Shown here piece by piece: positions 23,166 through 33,746 of a stretch of 64,000 nt of DNA (positions within the stretch are counted from its first letter, which is position 1; each line of letters begins with the position of its first letter). Under the pieces are notes generated by a model. It was not told where the DNA came from, ran no database searches, and saw only the letters and a list, made by a program, of their open reading frames with translations. The DNA comes from Pinus tabuliformis. Taxonomy: Eukaryota; Streptophyta; Pinopsida; Pinales; Pinaceae. Location: the NCBI GenBank assembly GCA_031772625.1, contig CM062819.1, positions 1,234,008,955-1,234,072,954 of the forward strand. The letters run 5' to 3'. The translations under genes were made by a program, and so were the position numbers.

Positions 23166-26100
23166 ATGAATTCTATGTACGAGCCTGATTGGGAAGATCT
23201 TTTCTCACAACCAGGGTTCGCTAACTTGTCCGAAAATTTCCGTAAGGCCTTCCTAGATAGAATGACTGCAAATCACCCACAGAAGCCACAAGTTCTGAAA
23301 CCGCAACCACTGAAGCCGCAACCGTTGAAGTCCTGGCCCCTATTCCAACAACGCCTAGGTCTCCTAGACCTAAGTCATCTGCCATAGAGAAGAAATAGAA
23401 TAAGCCGCAACAAATTTCGATGAGGCAATCACTATGGAAAAGCCCCACAAAGATTCGCCAAAAGGGGAAAATGGATAAATCACAGAAACCGCATGAGCCC
23501 CTTGACAGTAATGAAGAATATCTTCATGGAGGCATTGAGGAGATGGATGTCGAAGAGGGTGAGCCTATCACTCAGCTCCCGAAGTATATCCCACCATGCA
23601 AAGGAAAAGTTAAGGTACCTAAAGACCTGGATACCATCAAATTCATGGTTTCTACACCATTGTTGCCAGAGAAGGTGGTGTTTGAGGGTGCGTTATTGGG
23701 GCGCATTCCATCACTCAAGCTGGAGGATTGGGACTTGGCAGACCATGAGAAGTTCCCACAGCTTGCACCGAGTAAATATTTGGTGAAAATTTACTATGAG
23801 GAAACTAGAGTCACGCGATTAGAGCCAATGAAGTGGGTCGTGGGAGTTGAGAAAGCAAGTCTACGAAAGATGCTCTGAGTGATGTATTTCAACCAGACAA
23901 ATATAAACACTATGTGTATTAGAAAATTTCTCGCCCTAGTGCATAATGGGTGTCTCTGGCTAGTAGAACCCATCCATATTACTGACATGCTAATCCACTG
24001 GATTACCATGCTGCCTTATCAAGGTGTGGATCCAACAGAGGCCTTTGGAGGAAAATCAAAAGAAAAGCAACTCATGGACCAGATGAAGAGCGAGTTCGGC
24101 TTAGTGAAGAAGTCACGCGGATATTCCACCCGCTCTATTATGAACAAATCGGTGTAGTTTTCTGTGTAGATATTGGCCTGCAAGATTATGCAGAAATTTC
24201 ACGCGAATGAGGTTCTGGTGCCGGTGATTTAATTAGCTGCACAATTTTCTAAAGAATTCCAGTACAATTACCTATGTAAAGAATTTTTGGCAAACTGTCA
24301 TGAAGCCCAAGATGAGGGAAAGGCAATTCATTATGCCTGGTTATTGTTATTAATCATACTGGTAGTGTGGAAGATGTTGGAGGACAACCAGTTTCCTCCA
24401 CAAGACCTAGACCTTCCGGAGGCAACGAAGTTCACTTCGCTCTGGGCGACCAAATATGTAGCGCGGGTCATGGAGACCAAGATGTTTTGGGTGTTGGTAG
24501 AGATGGATCTTCACATGGTGATTAGCCAGTGGTCGAGGTTGTCACCTACTCTATATGAAAAGTTGGAGCTTTATGCAGAATTCAAGGAATATTTTCACAA
24601 TGTTTCTATCTGCACACGACAAGATCCAAATAAGGTGTGGTACAAGTTACCTTACCTTGTGGGTGAGGTGGATGTACAGGAGATTGTTGGGAAATGTCTA
24701 GGAGAGTGGTTGCACCCATCAGATCTAGGCACATGTACAAGCAAGGCAGGGGAAGTACCTCTGTGCAGACCTCAGTAGCACAAAAGCAGAAGGAGGCAGA
24801 GCAGGTTGCAGCTTGGGAGAAAGTAGTGCAGCAGAAGGCAATTGTTGCTAAGAAGGATACTAACAAGGAAGCTACTGCTAACGCAACCGTTGACAGAGAG
24901 TGAATAGACAATGAAATGAGGATAGAGGTTAAGGAGTCTGCCTCCCCGTGCACCGAGGACCAAGAGGAGTCAGATGTTGAGGGAGGCAAGGGCGAGGAGT
25001 CGAAAACCCCCTTTGAGTGAAAAAAGAGGTCGAGGAAGACGACATCGGGACCATGAAAGAAGCAAAAGTCCACCAGATTCTCCCAGGTGGATCCACTAGT
25101 CCTCACAGAGGGGGGCTTAGATGAGATTTGCGACAAGGTCCACAAAACAACAAAAAAGTTATGGATGCAGTTCAAGCAGCAGTACTAGCAAGCACTAGGG
25201 AATGTGCAGAAGGATCTGTGTGATATGCAGATCCAGACGGGATGACTGCAAGTGAGAATTGGTCAGGCGAGAGGGATTCAGGCGAGCTTGCAACAAGCTA
25301 GCGCAATAGTCCTAGATACAGATCAAACTCTAGATCTCATAGTAATTCAATTTCCGGACGGGACCCTGCGCGTCCAATCAGAGGAAGCAAACACCCAACT
25401 GTCACAGATCAAGGATCTGGGTGTGACTCTCACGACACTCCCTACCCACACCCTACTCGAATTGCACCAAGGTGTATCGATGAACTGAGGGTAATGGAGA
25501 AATGTGTGCTGCTGGTGATTAACAAAGTCACAACCAACAACTAGCAGATATTTGCAGAAAAGGCATAGGCAATGAAGGAAAAGGAGGAAATTGCTACGCA
25601 CAACAAATAGTTGGAAGCAACAATTACACAGGCCTGTAATGCGCTGCCTGAACTCAATATTTTCGTGGAAGCAGAATCTGCAGAGAAGATACAAAATTTG
25701 GTTGCGGCAGTCAGGGAATCAAAGGATGAAATCGACCAAGTTTGATTTGAACTCCAGCTATAGATTTCGGAGCTGCAGTTGAAGTTGTAGCTGACAACTC
25801 CGCCAGAGGTCTGGAAGCAGTGCGGAGAGCGATCAAGGAATGGATAGCCACATTAGACGCAACAGTCAAGGAATGCACAGAATTATTCGAGTAGGCCATG
25901 GAATTTTGGACATCTCTGTAGGAGGACCCCACTCCATAGAAGATCGGCACTGATATTTGGGAGAAGTAGCAACAGTTTGATGAAATAAGTTGGACTGCAC
26001 ACACTTTGGCACCAGTCCAGCCCTTCACATGCTTACAGGAAGGAAAGAAGCTGCAAACAAAAATTGAAGAGTTGCACTGGAAATAGGCCATTTTAAGGGC

Positions 26101-26340
26101 CAGAACACAACCTTGGACGGAGGAAGCAATCTAGCTCACTCTGTTAGTTTAGACCAAGTTAGAGGGCATCTAGCAGACATAGATAATAGTGGGCCTCGCA
26201 GTGGAAGGCCCTACTATAGAGAAGTTAATCGAGGAAGTACAACAGAAAGCTATGTAGGGCACAGCTGATTTTCAGGTTCTGAAGCTAGAGTTCCTTGAAC
26301 TCCAGGAAAATATTGCAGCACTAATCGAGCGACTTGAGGA
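23166..26340 (+). pseudogene. Element A 3' ORF: conserved domain plus long coiled coil
   Basis: It starts at ATG 23166 (MNSMYEPDWEDLFSQPGFAN), matching B. A short Pro-rich repeat (LKPQPLKPQPLKSWP) lies near 23300. The open piece 23420-23878 holds an acidic linker and EDWDLADHEKFPQLA, KIYYEETRVTRLEPMKWVVG. The piece 23879-24157 continues with LVHNGCLWLVEPIHITDMLI and LPYQGVDPTEAFGGKSKEKQ. The piece 24287-24778 is Trp-rich, with AWLLLLIILVVWKMLEDNQF. From about 24780 the product is Gln/Glu/Lys-rich coiled coil up to the polypurine tract. Several stops are TAG in Gln positions. The protein family is unknown to me; A and B keep the same order, so it was a real gene of the lineage. Confidence 0.68.
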
Positions 26341-26354
26341 CGAGTCAATTAATT

Positions 26355-26366
26355 GTGTTGGGGGCC
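26355..26366 (+). other. Polypurine tract of element A
   Basis: GTGTTGGGGGCC abuts the 3' LTR. The same 12 bases, on the minus strand, precede the B 3' LTR at 12651-12662, which fixes the LTR start in both elements. Confidence 0.78.
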
Positions 26367-27235
26367 CGTTGGGATGGGGTCCCTGGGGTTAAGTTTTGGT
26401 CAAATTTTGGGTTAAATTTTGTATAAAATGTAAAATCTCCGCGAAATATGGAAGTGGAGCGCGAAAATAGTATGAGTCAAAGGGTTTTTAGTCCCTTAGG
26501 TGGGTAAGTGATAGGGAGGTTTTGAGACCTTCCCATGGTCCGCGGACCATGGTATTGTAAGCGAAATGATATATATAGATGAGTCATAGCAATTCTAGAG
26601 AAGTAACTAAGATAGAAGATTATTATTTTTGGCAAGAAACTAAGGCAGGAAAGGTCTGTTTCCTATACCTAGGAAAAGGGGAAGGCTCCTGCAGCTGAGT
26701 GTGCGGAGACCTTGGTAAGTCCACAAGCTAAGTGCGTGGGCCCCTGTAGCTAAGAGTGTAGGGAAAAGAAGTGTGTACTTTGAATAATATCTAATAAAAA
26801 TACAGTTTTGAAGACCTATTCTATGTATTTGCATCTCTGTGTTTATTTCTGCAATTTTATGTGTTTGCTCTGTTAATGAAAATATATGAAAGAATGCTTA
26901 ATTTATGCGCAAAAAGTAGCAAATCAGTAGAATTTATGCATGTTATAACTATTTAAGGACCTTCACGAAGGTATACATATGGTGTATAAGTTTTATTATT
27001 ATTAACTGTTCTGGGAATATTAGGTTTCACGAAGACATAAATAAACCCTGAGGATCGTAGGAACCCTTCACACAAACCTTTGGATGTAGAAACTTGGTTT
27101 TGTCATCCCCCAATACTACTTTGGGTGAGACTGCAGCCTGCGCTACGCGGTTTGTTGCCAAAAGGGCTAGCAGTTAGGGTTTTGTTGGTTGGCATAGATA
27201 AGGTTGAACCTAATTCAAGCCCCATCACGCCAATA
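26367..27235 (+). repeat. 3' LTR of element A
   Basis: The 869-bp LTR begins CGTTGGGATGGGG (first base T to C) and ends GCCAATA. It contains the perfect 20-bp palindrome CCATGGTCCGCGGACCATGG at 26533-26552 and a TATA box TATATATAGAT near 26570-26580. GAGTGCTA follows at 27236-27243 and is also present at the left side of A. Confidence 0.92.
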
Positions 27236-28206
27236 GAGTGCTACCAATCTAGTTGCAGTTTCCTTTTATTCTTTTTCCAACAGTTCTTCTCCTTCTCTCT
27301 GTGCTACAGGGCTTTCCATTGCATCTTCTTTCATCCTTGTAGAGTGCATTTGTTGCAGTTTTTCAACCTCTACTTGAGGTTTTGTCTATTCTTCCTGGGG
27401 TCTTGATAATTTTGTCTGAGGTTTTTCCAACTCTATTTGAGGTTCTATCAATTCTATTTGAGGTTCTACCAACTATGTTTGAGGTTTTTCTAATTCATCC
27501 TAGGCCTTTAAGAAGGCATGTATGTCCATGTCAACAAAGTATAATCAGGTATTAGGGCACTAAAGATGTTCTAATGCATCCATGACTATTAATATAATCA
27601 AGTCGTGATGGGCCAAGTAATTCTATTTAACCTCCTTCATCTTGGTTATCATCTCTTTTAGGGATTGGAGGAGGAAATATGGGACACTTAACCACTCATG
27701 AATTAGTAGATCAACTTGAAATCGTAGTTGGTAGAGGAGTATAAACTAATAAGAATACACTAATATTAGTCTTCCCTCACAAGAAATATATTTAAGAACT
27801 TGGTAGGATATTCTATCCTAGGGTTAAGATAAGATTTCCCTTCTGATCCCATTTTTGTCCTCATCTGGTTGCTCAGTAGGGAGGAAAAATCTTATCTTTG
27901 CAATGATAGCTTCATGTCTTTCTTATTTACTCCAATTCATCCCTTTTGGAAGTCTAGTGACCATATTGATTAAGTCTTCATCAATATATATTATCAACCC
28001 CTTTACTACAATGACTACTTTCTAGCCTCAAGGTGTTGTAAGTTCAAGAAAAACTCTAAGGCAACTTCATCATATCCTATGAGCATTTCAAAGAAGCTCA
28101 TCCACTGGCAGTTTTCTAAGATGGCCATAACTTTCGGATTTTGATGAATCTGAGTGGTATCAATTGGTTCTCTTTGATTAAATCCCCCTTCCATGGTGTA
28201 TGCCAA
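27236..28206 (-). pseudogene. Upstream half of repetitive minus-strand ORF split by element A
   Basis: The clean N-terminal piece 28206-28015 begins in a TTG codon followed by AYTMEGGFNQREPIDTTQIH, so the original ATG may be lost, or the ATG at 28194 is used. Downstream the minus strand keeps coding character in several frames: VTRLPKGMNWSK, PTEQPDEDKNGIRRE, LLYQLRFQVDLLIHEWLSV, then a repeated EPQIEL/EPQIELEKPQ heptad-like stretch near 27480-27400. The sequence reads up to the A junction and appears to resume at 4148. I do not recognise a function; it looks like a repetitive plant ORF, possibly transposon-derived. Confidence 0.5.
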
Positions 28207-30201
28207 GTTCTACTGGGGGCTATTAGTTATTTTCATAGGTTTATGTAGGGGAATAAGGGTTTCTTGTGGAAGTAGAGGATTTTTCATTGAAAATAAATGC
28301 ATAGTCCTCCAATTATACTCAAAATTAACTACTTATTTTCCCAATTCAGACTACCCTGTGTGTTTAGGGGCAAAAAAAATGGAGAGGCAAAAACACTTAT
28401 TGTTCCTTTTTTAATTCACTCTTTGACATAGAAAATGTGATGGATGGTAATTTCCACGGTAGACATGATGCCAAATGTGAATGAAAATGAGGGAAAGAGC
28501 TTAGACTTATAGTTTTTGAACTAAAATTATCATTTGCATTTTTATCGGGGGTCCTCATGAGTGCTTTCAACAATCCCCTTTTCTTCTTGTAGCAAAACCA
28601 TCCCTCCTATAGCTACTTATAATCTGCTCCTATAGCTCGAAAACTCTAGGTCAGATATCCTATAGCGGTTTCTTTCAGCAAGGAGGAGCTCGTCATGGGC
28701 CTTTTAACTCTTATTTACATGCAAGAAATTGGAGTGGGAATATGTGATGAACTCTAAGTTGATATATGATTTAAGTTGAAGTGATCCCAAGCAGTGGATG
28801 GAAAAGAGCTCAGCGCGCATTACTTGAACCAATCCCACCTACCCCTTATTGAGCTTCATGGCTCATACTTTAATTTTCTTTGCCATTCGTATACAACAAC
28901 ATTCACCTTTTCAAATGATCACTGGATTTGTCTCATTCACCCTCCCACACATGGGAAGAACTTTTAGCCAAAGTGGAGTCTACTTGTCAAATTTGTTTGT
29001 GTGTTCTACTAGTTTATTTGGCTATAAAACCTATTCCTTTTGCACAAATAATGTTTACTTATGCTCAAATGAATTTGTAAGGTGAGTTTCAGACATTTTC
29101 CATACTAATGTGTTACCTTTTTATGATGTTTGAGGCTATATCTATGTACTTGCAGATGTTTGTAGGGTGTTGTTGGTGAAAAAAATAGTCGTCTAGTAGC
29201 TTAAAGGAAATCGTGTAGCTGCTCAAGTTCATTTTTCAAAATTATAGGTAGTGGTGGCATTGATGTTGCTAGAGATATTTTATCTTTTTCTAGAGTTTCC
29301 ATTCTTCATCAAGAGTGTTCTTGTTGCTCTGTAGACTGGTCCTATAGGATCTCTGGGAGTTACTCTAGGAATGTGAAATCTCTAGTAGCAGTAACATAGA
29401 TACCTCATGCTCACTAAAATTTATTTCTGAAATATCATGGGGACTTGATTATTCATGGAGGAGCTAATGGTGCTTATGGAGAAGGTTTTTAATGCAATTT
29501 TGGTGGAAAATATGAGTGATTGAGTTGTTGCGAGGCTAGAAATAATAAACAATGAAGGAGAATTTAGCACTTGATGAATGATGATGGAGGAGTTGGATGT
29601 TAGGATGTCCTTGGTACTTGTCTCTAGCTTAGATGCAAAGAAATCCTTCAACCAATATTTTTTTCTTGAACTTGGGTTATCGTGTAGCATTAAAGGACTT
29701 TCCTTTAGCAGTTTAGTGAAGCTGGAGAAAATGGATGGTAAAGAACGGATGATGGAGGTGTGGCATGGTGGAGATAAAAATGAGTGGAAAATAATGTAGG
29801 AGGCATGATTTGAGCCCATTTGAAGTGTTAGAGTTGATGCCTTCAGTTGACTATGTAGACCGAATTTGTTTTCTTCTTCCTTTCATGTAGTACCTACACA
29901 CAAGTTAACGTGAGATGAAAGCATTTGTTGTTTCTTTTTTCTTGGTTTCTTTTCTTTTTTTGTCCTTTTTTCCTTTTTTTTTAAGGCCTGTCGACTACCC
30001 CATAAAGATTTCCAGCCAATGAGCCTACCCTGGATGTCTTGGAAGATGTTTTCACCAAGAATTATTTATCTCTTTTTCCTTTTTTTCTATTTTTAGACTT
30101 ACAGGCTACCTCATGGAAGTTTTCGCTTAGTGATTCTGTCTCAAGTTCCTTAAAGGATATTTCCACTTGTGTATTTTTTCTCTTTTTTTTTTCTTTTATG
30201 A
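28207..30201 (-). other. Unassigned region, probably the 3' side of element C in part
   Basis: No recognisable protein is present. The open frame 29819-29421 on the minus strand is Ser/Ile-rich and low complexity; its overlap with an equally long plus-strand frame argues against coding. Pyrimidine tracts on the plus strand (purine on the minus strand) at about 29926-29980, 30069-30090 and 30176-30197 lie just beyond the integrase end of C. They sit at the ends of two diverged copies of a ~115-bp repeat. I found no copy of the 36400 LTR here. Confidence 0.35.
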
Positions 30202-31665
30202 TTAAGGAATGAAAGGATTGGGAGAATTAATATTCTCAATCATATTCAATTCCTTGCTTATTGAATTGGAAAACTCAACCCTAGAGAGTGGCTTCCCGTA
30301 GACTTTCAAATAATATCCATTTACCAAGAGTGGAACTTTTTCTTCATCAATAGTCATAATTTTGACCGAGCCATTGTTATAGCACTTTTCAACCATATAA
30401 CGCCCCAACCATCTTTTCATGAGCTTATCTTGAAATATTTAAACCTAAAGTCCTACAAGAGGGACCAATCACCTTCTTGGAAGGTTTTTCTTTTGATATT
30501 CTTGTCATGCCAGAATTTTCTCTGCAGTTGGACTACTTCAGAGTGAAACAAGGGCTGCATTTTGTATTCATCTAGTGCATCCAATTTCTACAATATTTCA
30601 TTTTTCACTTCAATCAGATGAATATCAGGTTGGGTTTCCATCCTTAATGTGTTATATTCAAATTCAGTTGAAAAAATTATTTCTTACTGTAGACTAGCTC
30701 ATAGGGGTAATTCCAGTAGTGGTCTTCCAAGTGGTGTTGTAGGCCCAGGTTGCTTCAATAAATATCTATGCCCAATCCTTTTTTCATTGTCGATCACCTT
30801 GGTCATAGTTCTTTCTAATGCTTTGTTTTTAACCTCCATTTCTCCACTTGCTTGAGGGTGACATGGAGTATACATATGTTTTCAGGTGTGGTTTTGCTTC
30901 ATTATTCCCTCGATCAGATTGGAGGTGAACTGGGAGCCTTGGTCTATAACCAATTCCCTTGGAAACCAAACTTGTAGAATATATTTTCTCTTATAAACTT
31001 AGATACTTTCTAATACGTTGTTGCTTTTGTCGCCTTTACTTCATCCCACTTGGTCAAGTAGTATGTATAAACAATGATGTACTTATTATGCCTTAATGCA
31101 AGATCAATAGGACTAATGAAGTCCATGCCCCACTTCTCAAATAGCTCAAAAGACAGCTTAGGTTGGAGGCGAATCTCATCCGTTCGATTAGGTTTCCAAT
31201 ACTTTGGCATTCATCACACTAGGAAGTATATCTTTGGGAATCCTTGTGAAGGGTTGGCCAAAAGTATCCTACTTGCAGGATTTTGTAGGTTTTCCTCTTT
31301 GCAGCAAAATGGCCCCCACAAGGTCCATCATGGCAAGCTGAGAGGATTTCATAAAATTCATCCTCCCTTACACATATTCTCATAATGTGATTAGGCCCCA
31401 ACTTGAAGAGGTTTATCCCAATCCAAGTGTAAGAGTCACTCTTTTTTACAATCTTGTTTTTCTCCTTCGAAGATAGGTGTAGAGGGAACTGGCCACTAGC
31501 TAGGAACTTGGTTATATAAACAAACCATGGAGATAAGAGTGATATGGACAAGATATGCTTATCACAGAGTTGGTCATCTACCACTTCATCCTCTGCAAAC
31601 AAGGTTAGTCTTGATAGAAAATATGCAATCACATTTTCCTTCCTAGGGTTGTCAACAATAGTCAA
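30202..31665 (-). pseudogene. Element C integrase
   Basis: The piece 31665-31219 includes the tail of RNase H and the zinc-binding region: ILSACHDGPCGGHFAAKRKT has the two His, and a CDxC-type pair would follow after a frameshift. The piece 31210-31010 has PKLSFELFEKWGMDFISPID, containing the first catalytic Asp, followed by IIVYTYYLTKWDEVKATKAT. The piece 30420-30202 is the C-terminal part (MKRWLGRYMVEKCYNNGSVK). Intervening core sequence is in broken frames. Confidence 0.75.
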
Positions 31666-32802
31666 ATCAAAGTGTTACAACAATAATAACCACCTAATTA
31701 TGCAAGCATTCACATCTAGTTTATTCATTAAGTATTTGATTGTTGCATGGTTAGTTTACACGAAGACTTGATAACCAATGATGTAATGTCTAAATTTGTT
31801 AAAGAATGTACAACTACAAGAAATTCCTTTTCAATTACTATGTAGTTGAGCTCGGTTTTGGACATAATTTTGTTAATAAAATAGATTGCATAGGGGAATT
31901 TACCTTCAAGTTTTCCCAGAGCTACCCTGATCACCTTGCATGATGCATCTGTATGAATATGGAAGAGTGTTGCCATTAGTTTTTCTTTAATTTACTAAAA
32001 AAAAATTGACATAAATTTTCCCAATAAAACTCAATTTATTTTTGTTAGTAATGAAAATAAAGGAGAAAAAAATTTGCTAAAATATTTGATGAATCGGTGA
32101 TAATATCTAGCAAGGTATAAAAAACTTATAACATATTTCTATGTTTGAGGAACATGAACCTTTTTTATGATGCCTATTTTGTTAGGATCCACTTGGATTA
32201 ATTTTAAGGAGATAAAGTGCCCTAATGCGATCCCCTCATTCATTAGAGACAAGGATTTTTCATGGCTCAGGGAGAGGTTCATTTGTTTACACCTTTGCAA
32301 GACTTTGCATAGGTTTGAGTGAGCCTCTTGTAAATCATCCCCATAGGGTGTAAAACCATCCATGTAGATTTTTACTCAATCATGCATAAGTTTAGAGAAT
32401 ATACTCAACACAACCCTCTGGAAGGTGGTGAGGGCATTACACAGACCAAATGGGAGAAATTCATAAGAAAAAAAATCCCCATATACATGTGAAGGTGGTT
32501 TTATCTTAATCTTTAGTGCTAATCTAGATTTGGTTGTACCTGTTGAATCCGTCCAAAATGGAGAAGAATATTGTTCTTGAAAGGAGATTAAGAACTTGGT
32601 CAATAAAGGATAAGGGAAAATGATCCTTTCTAGTGCCTTTTTTGAATTCTCGGTAATAAATGTAGATTCCCCATTTTCCATTCTTCTTATGGACAATTAC
32701 TAGGGGAGACACCCATTCACTATCTGAAATTGGATAGATGAATCCTACATCCAACAAATTTTTTGATTCGTCTTTCACAATGTCTTTTAATGCAGAGTTC
32801 AA
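31666..32802 (-). pseudogene. Element C RT and RNase H, mutated active site
   Basis: RT blocks are DSEWVSPLVIVHKKNGK (32802 piece), YEFLPFGLCNALTTFQRVV and KIYMDGFTPYGDD. The expected YxDD is YMDG, so the second catalytic Asp is lost. A stop separates MHD and VKIYMDG near 32376. The RNase H piece 31976-31728 has HIHTDASCKVIRVALGK and NYIVIEKEFLVVVHSL, keeping the first Asp and the Glu. Confidence 0.8.
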
Positions 32803-33135
32803 TCACCCTTGTGGTTGGAGAACAGGTTTATGATCCTCCTTGATATATATAACGTGAGTGCACATAGAAGGATGAACTCCTTTCATTTCTTTATAGTCCC
32901 ATGCAAATGCATCAACATGTTGTTTCAAGACAGTGAGAAATTGGTCCTTTTGATCAGTTGAGAAAAATGGGATGTTTTCAAGGTTTTGTATGGGTTGATT
33001 TCTATGGTTTTCACATTATTTTGCTCAAAGCCATTAGTTATCAAATTTTCCCATGAATTTTCTTGAGAACAACTAGTTTTCCCTATAAATGAATCTTCTT
33101 TTAAGGCATCAATATTCATGGCAACAAGGTCATTA
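32803..33135 (-). pseudogene. Element C protease-RT linker (3' side of fold-back insertion)
   Basis: The open piece 33119-32925 begins MNIDALKEDSFIGKTSCSQE and precedes RT. In frame upstream it reads NDLVA up to the fold-back boundary. Across the insertion, ignoring the element and one TA, the minus-strand frame continues with coding-like sequence from 33747 upward, which supports insertion into this ORF. Confidence 0.55.
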
Positions 33136-33744
33136 GAGAAATTTTGAGGTATAAAATGGGCCTCCTAAGAAATATTATAAAATAATAGTGGAAAAAATAA
33201 AATAAGATTGGATTACATCATCAAATTTTAGAGGGAGAAAAGAAAAAACTACTTTTTCAATTCATATTTTTAAGTTATCTCCCTACGGTTTTACTCAAAT
33301 TTCAAGTGGTAGCACTCGTTGGATGCGGAATTTAATTCCTCATCCAAGGAGTACCTGGGTTGCATACTTTTGATGGACCCACATACACGAAAACTAATAA
33401 ATACATGAAAAAACGTTATTGAAATCAAGTTTTTCATGTATTTCTCATTTTCGTGTACCACGGTCCATAAAAAGTATGTAACATGGGTACTCCTTGGATG
33501 AGGAATTAAATTCCACATCTAACAATTGTTCCTGCTAGAAATTTGAGTAAAACCGTAGGGAGATAAGTTGAAAAAAGTAGTTATTTTACTTTATTTTATT
33601 TTTAATCTTTTTTATTTTTCACTCCAAAAATAATGAATCATCCCCCATGGTTGACATCATCATATTGAATACTATTGGTTCTTATAAAGTTGATTTTGGT
33701 TGTACATTTTTTTTTGAGGCCCTCTTTTGACCTCAAAATTTCTC
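33136..33744. mobile_element. Fold-back (palindromic) MITE-like element, copy 2, inside element C
   Basis: The 609-bp element is bounded by GAGAAATTTTGAGGT and its reverse complement ACCTCAAAATTTCTC, with TA on both sides (33134-33135 and 33745-33746). Arms pair along most of the length: TTATCTCCCTACGGTTTTACTCAAATTTC-type sequence on the left is mirrored at 33540-33565, and ACACGAAAACTAATAAATAC pairs with the segment before 33455. The internal ATTAAATTCC block matches copy 1. No ORF. Insertion into C shows that C is older. Confidence 0.82.
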
Positions 33745-33746
33745 TA

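Larger units (their letters stand above)
4154..27235 (+). mobile_element. Element A: Ty3/gypsy LTR retrotransposon, interrupted by element B
   Basis: A has two LTRs in direct orientation (4154-5021 and 26367-27235) that begin with near-identical TTGGGATGGGGTCC-type sequence and end GCCAACA/GCCAATA. Between them, in order, are a primer-binding site, gag with zinc knuckles, protease, a second capsid-like module, RT, RNase H, integrase and a long 3' ORF. The element is split at 11648/22948 by the oppositely oriented sister element B; without B it would be about 11.8 kb. Its LTRs differ by roughly 8% over the first ~350 bases by eye, so it is old. Gag, pol and the 3' ORF all carry stops and frameshifts, so it cannot be autonomous. 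The domain order and Asp-tRNA-like primer site suggest the TAT/Athila side of Ty3/gypsy. Confidence 0.93.

Noticed and set aside
29421..29819. 132-codon minus-strand ORF
   Set aside because: Low complexity, Ser/Ile-rich, overlapped by an opposite-strand frame of similar quality and with no motif; coding is not supported.
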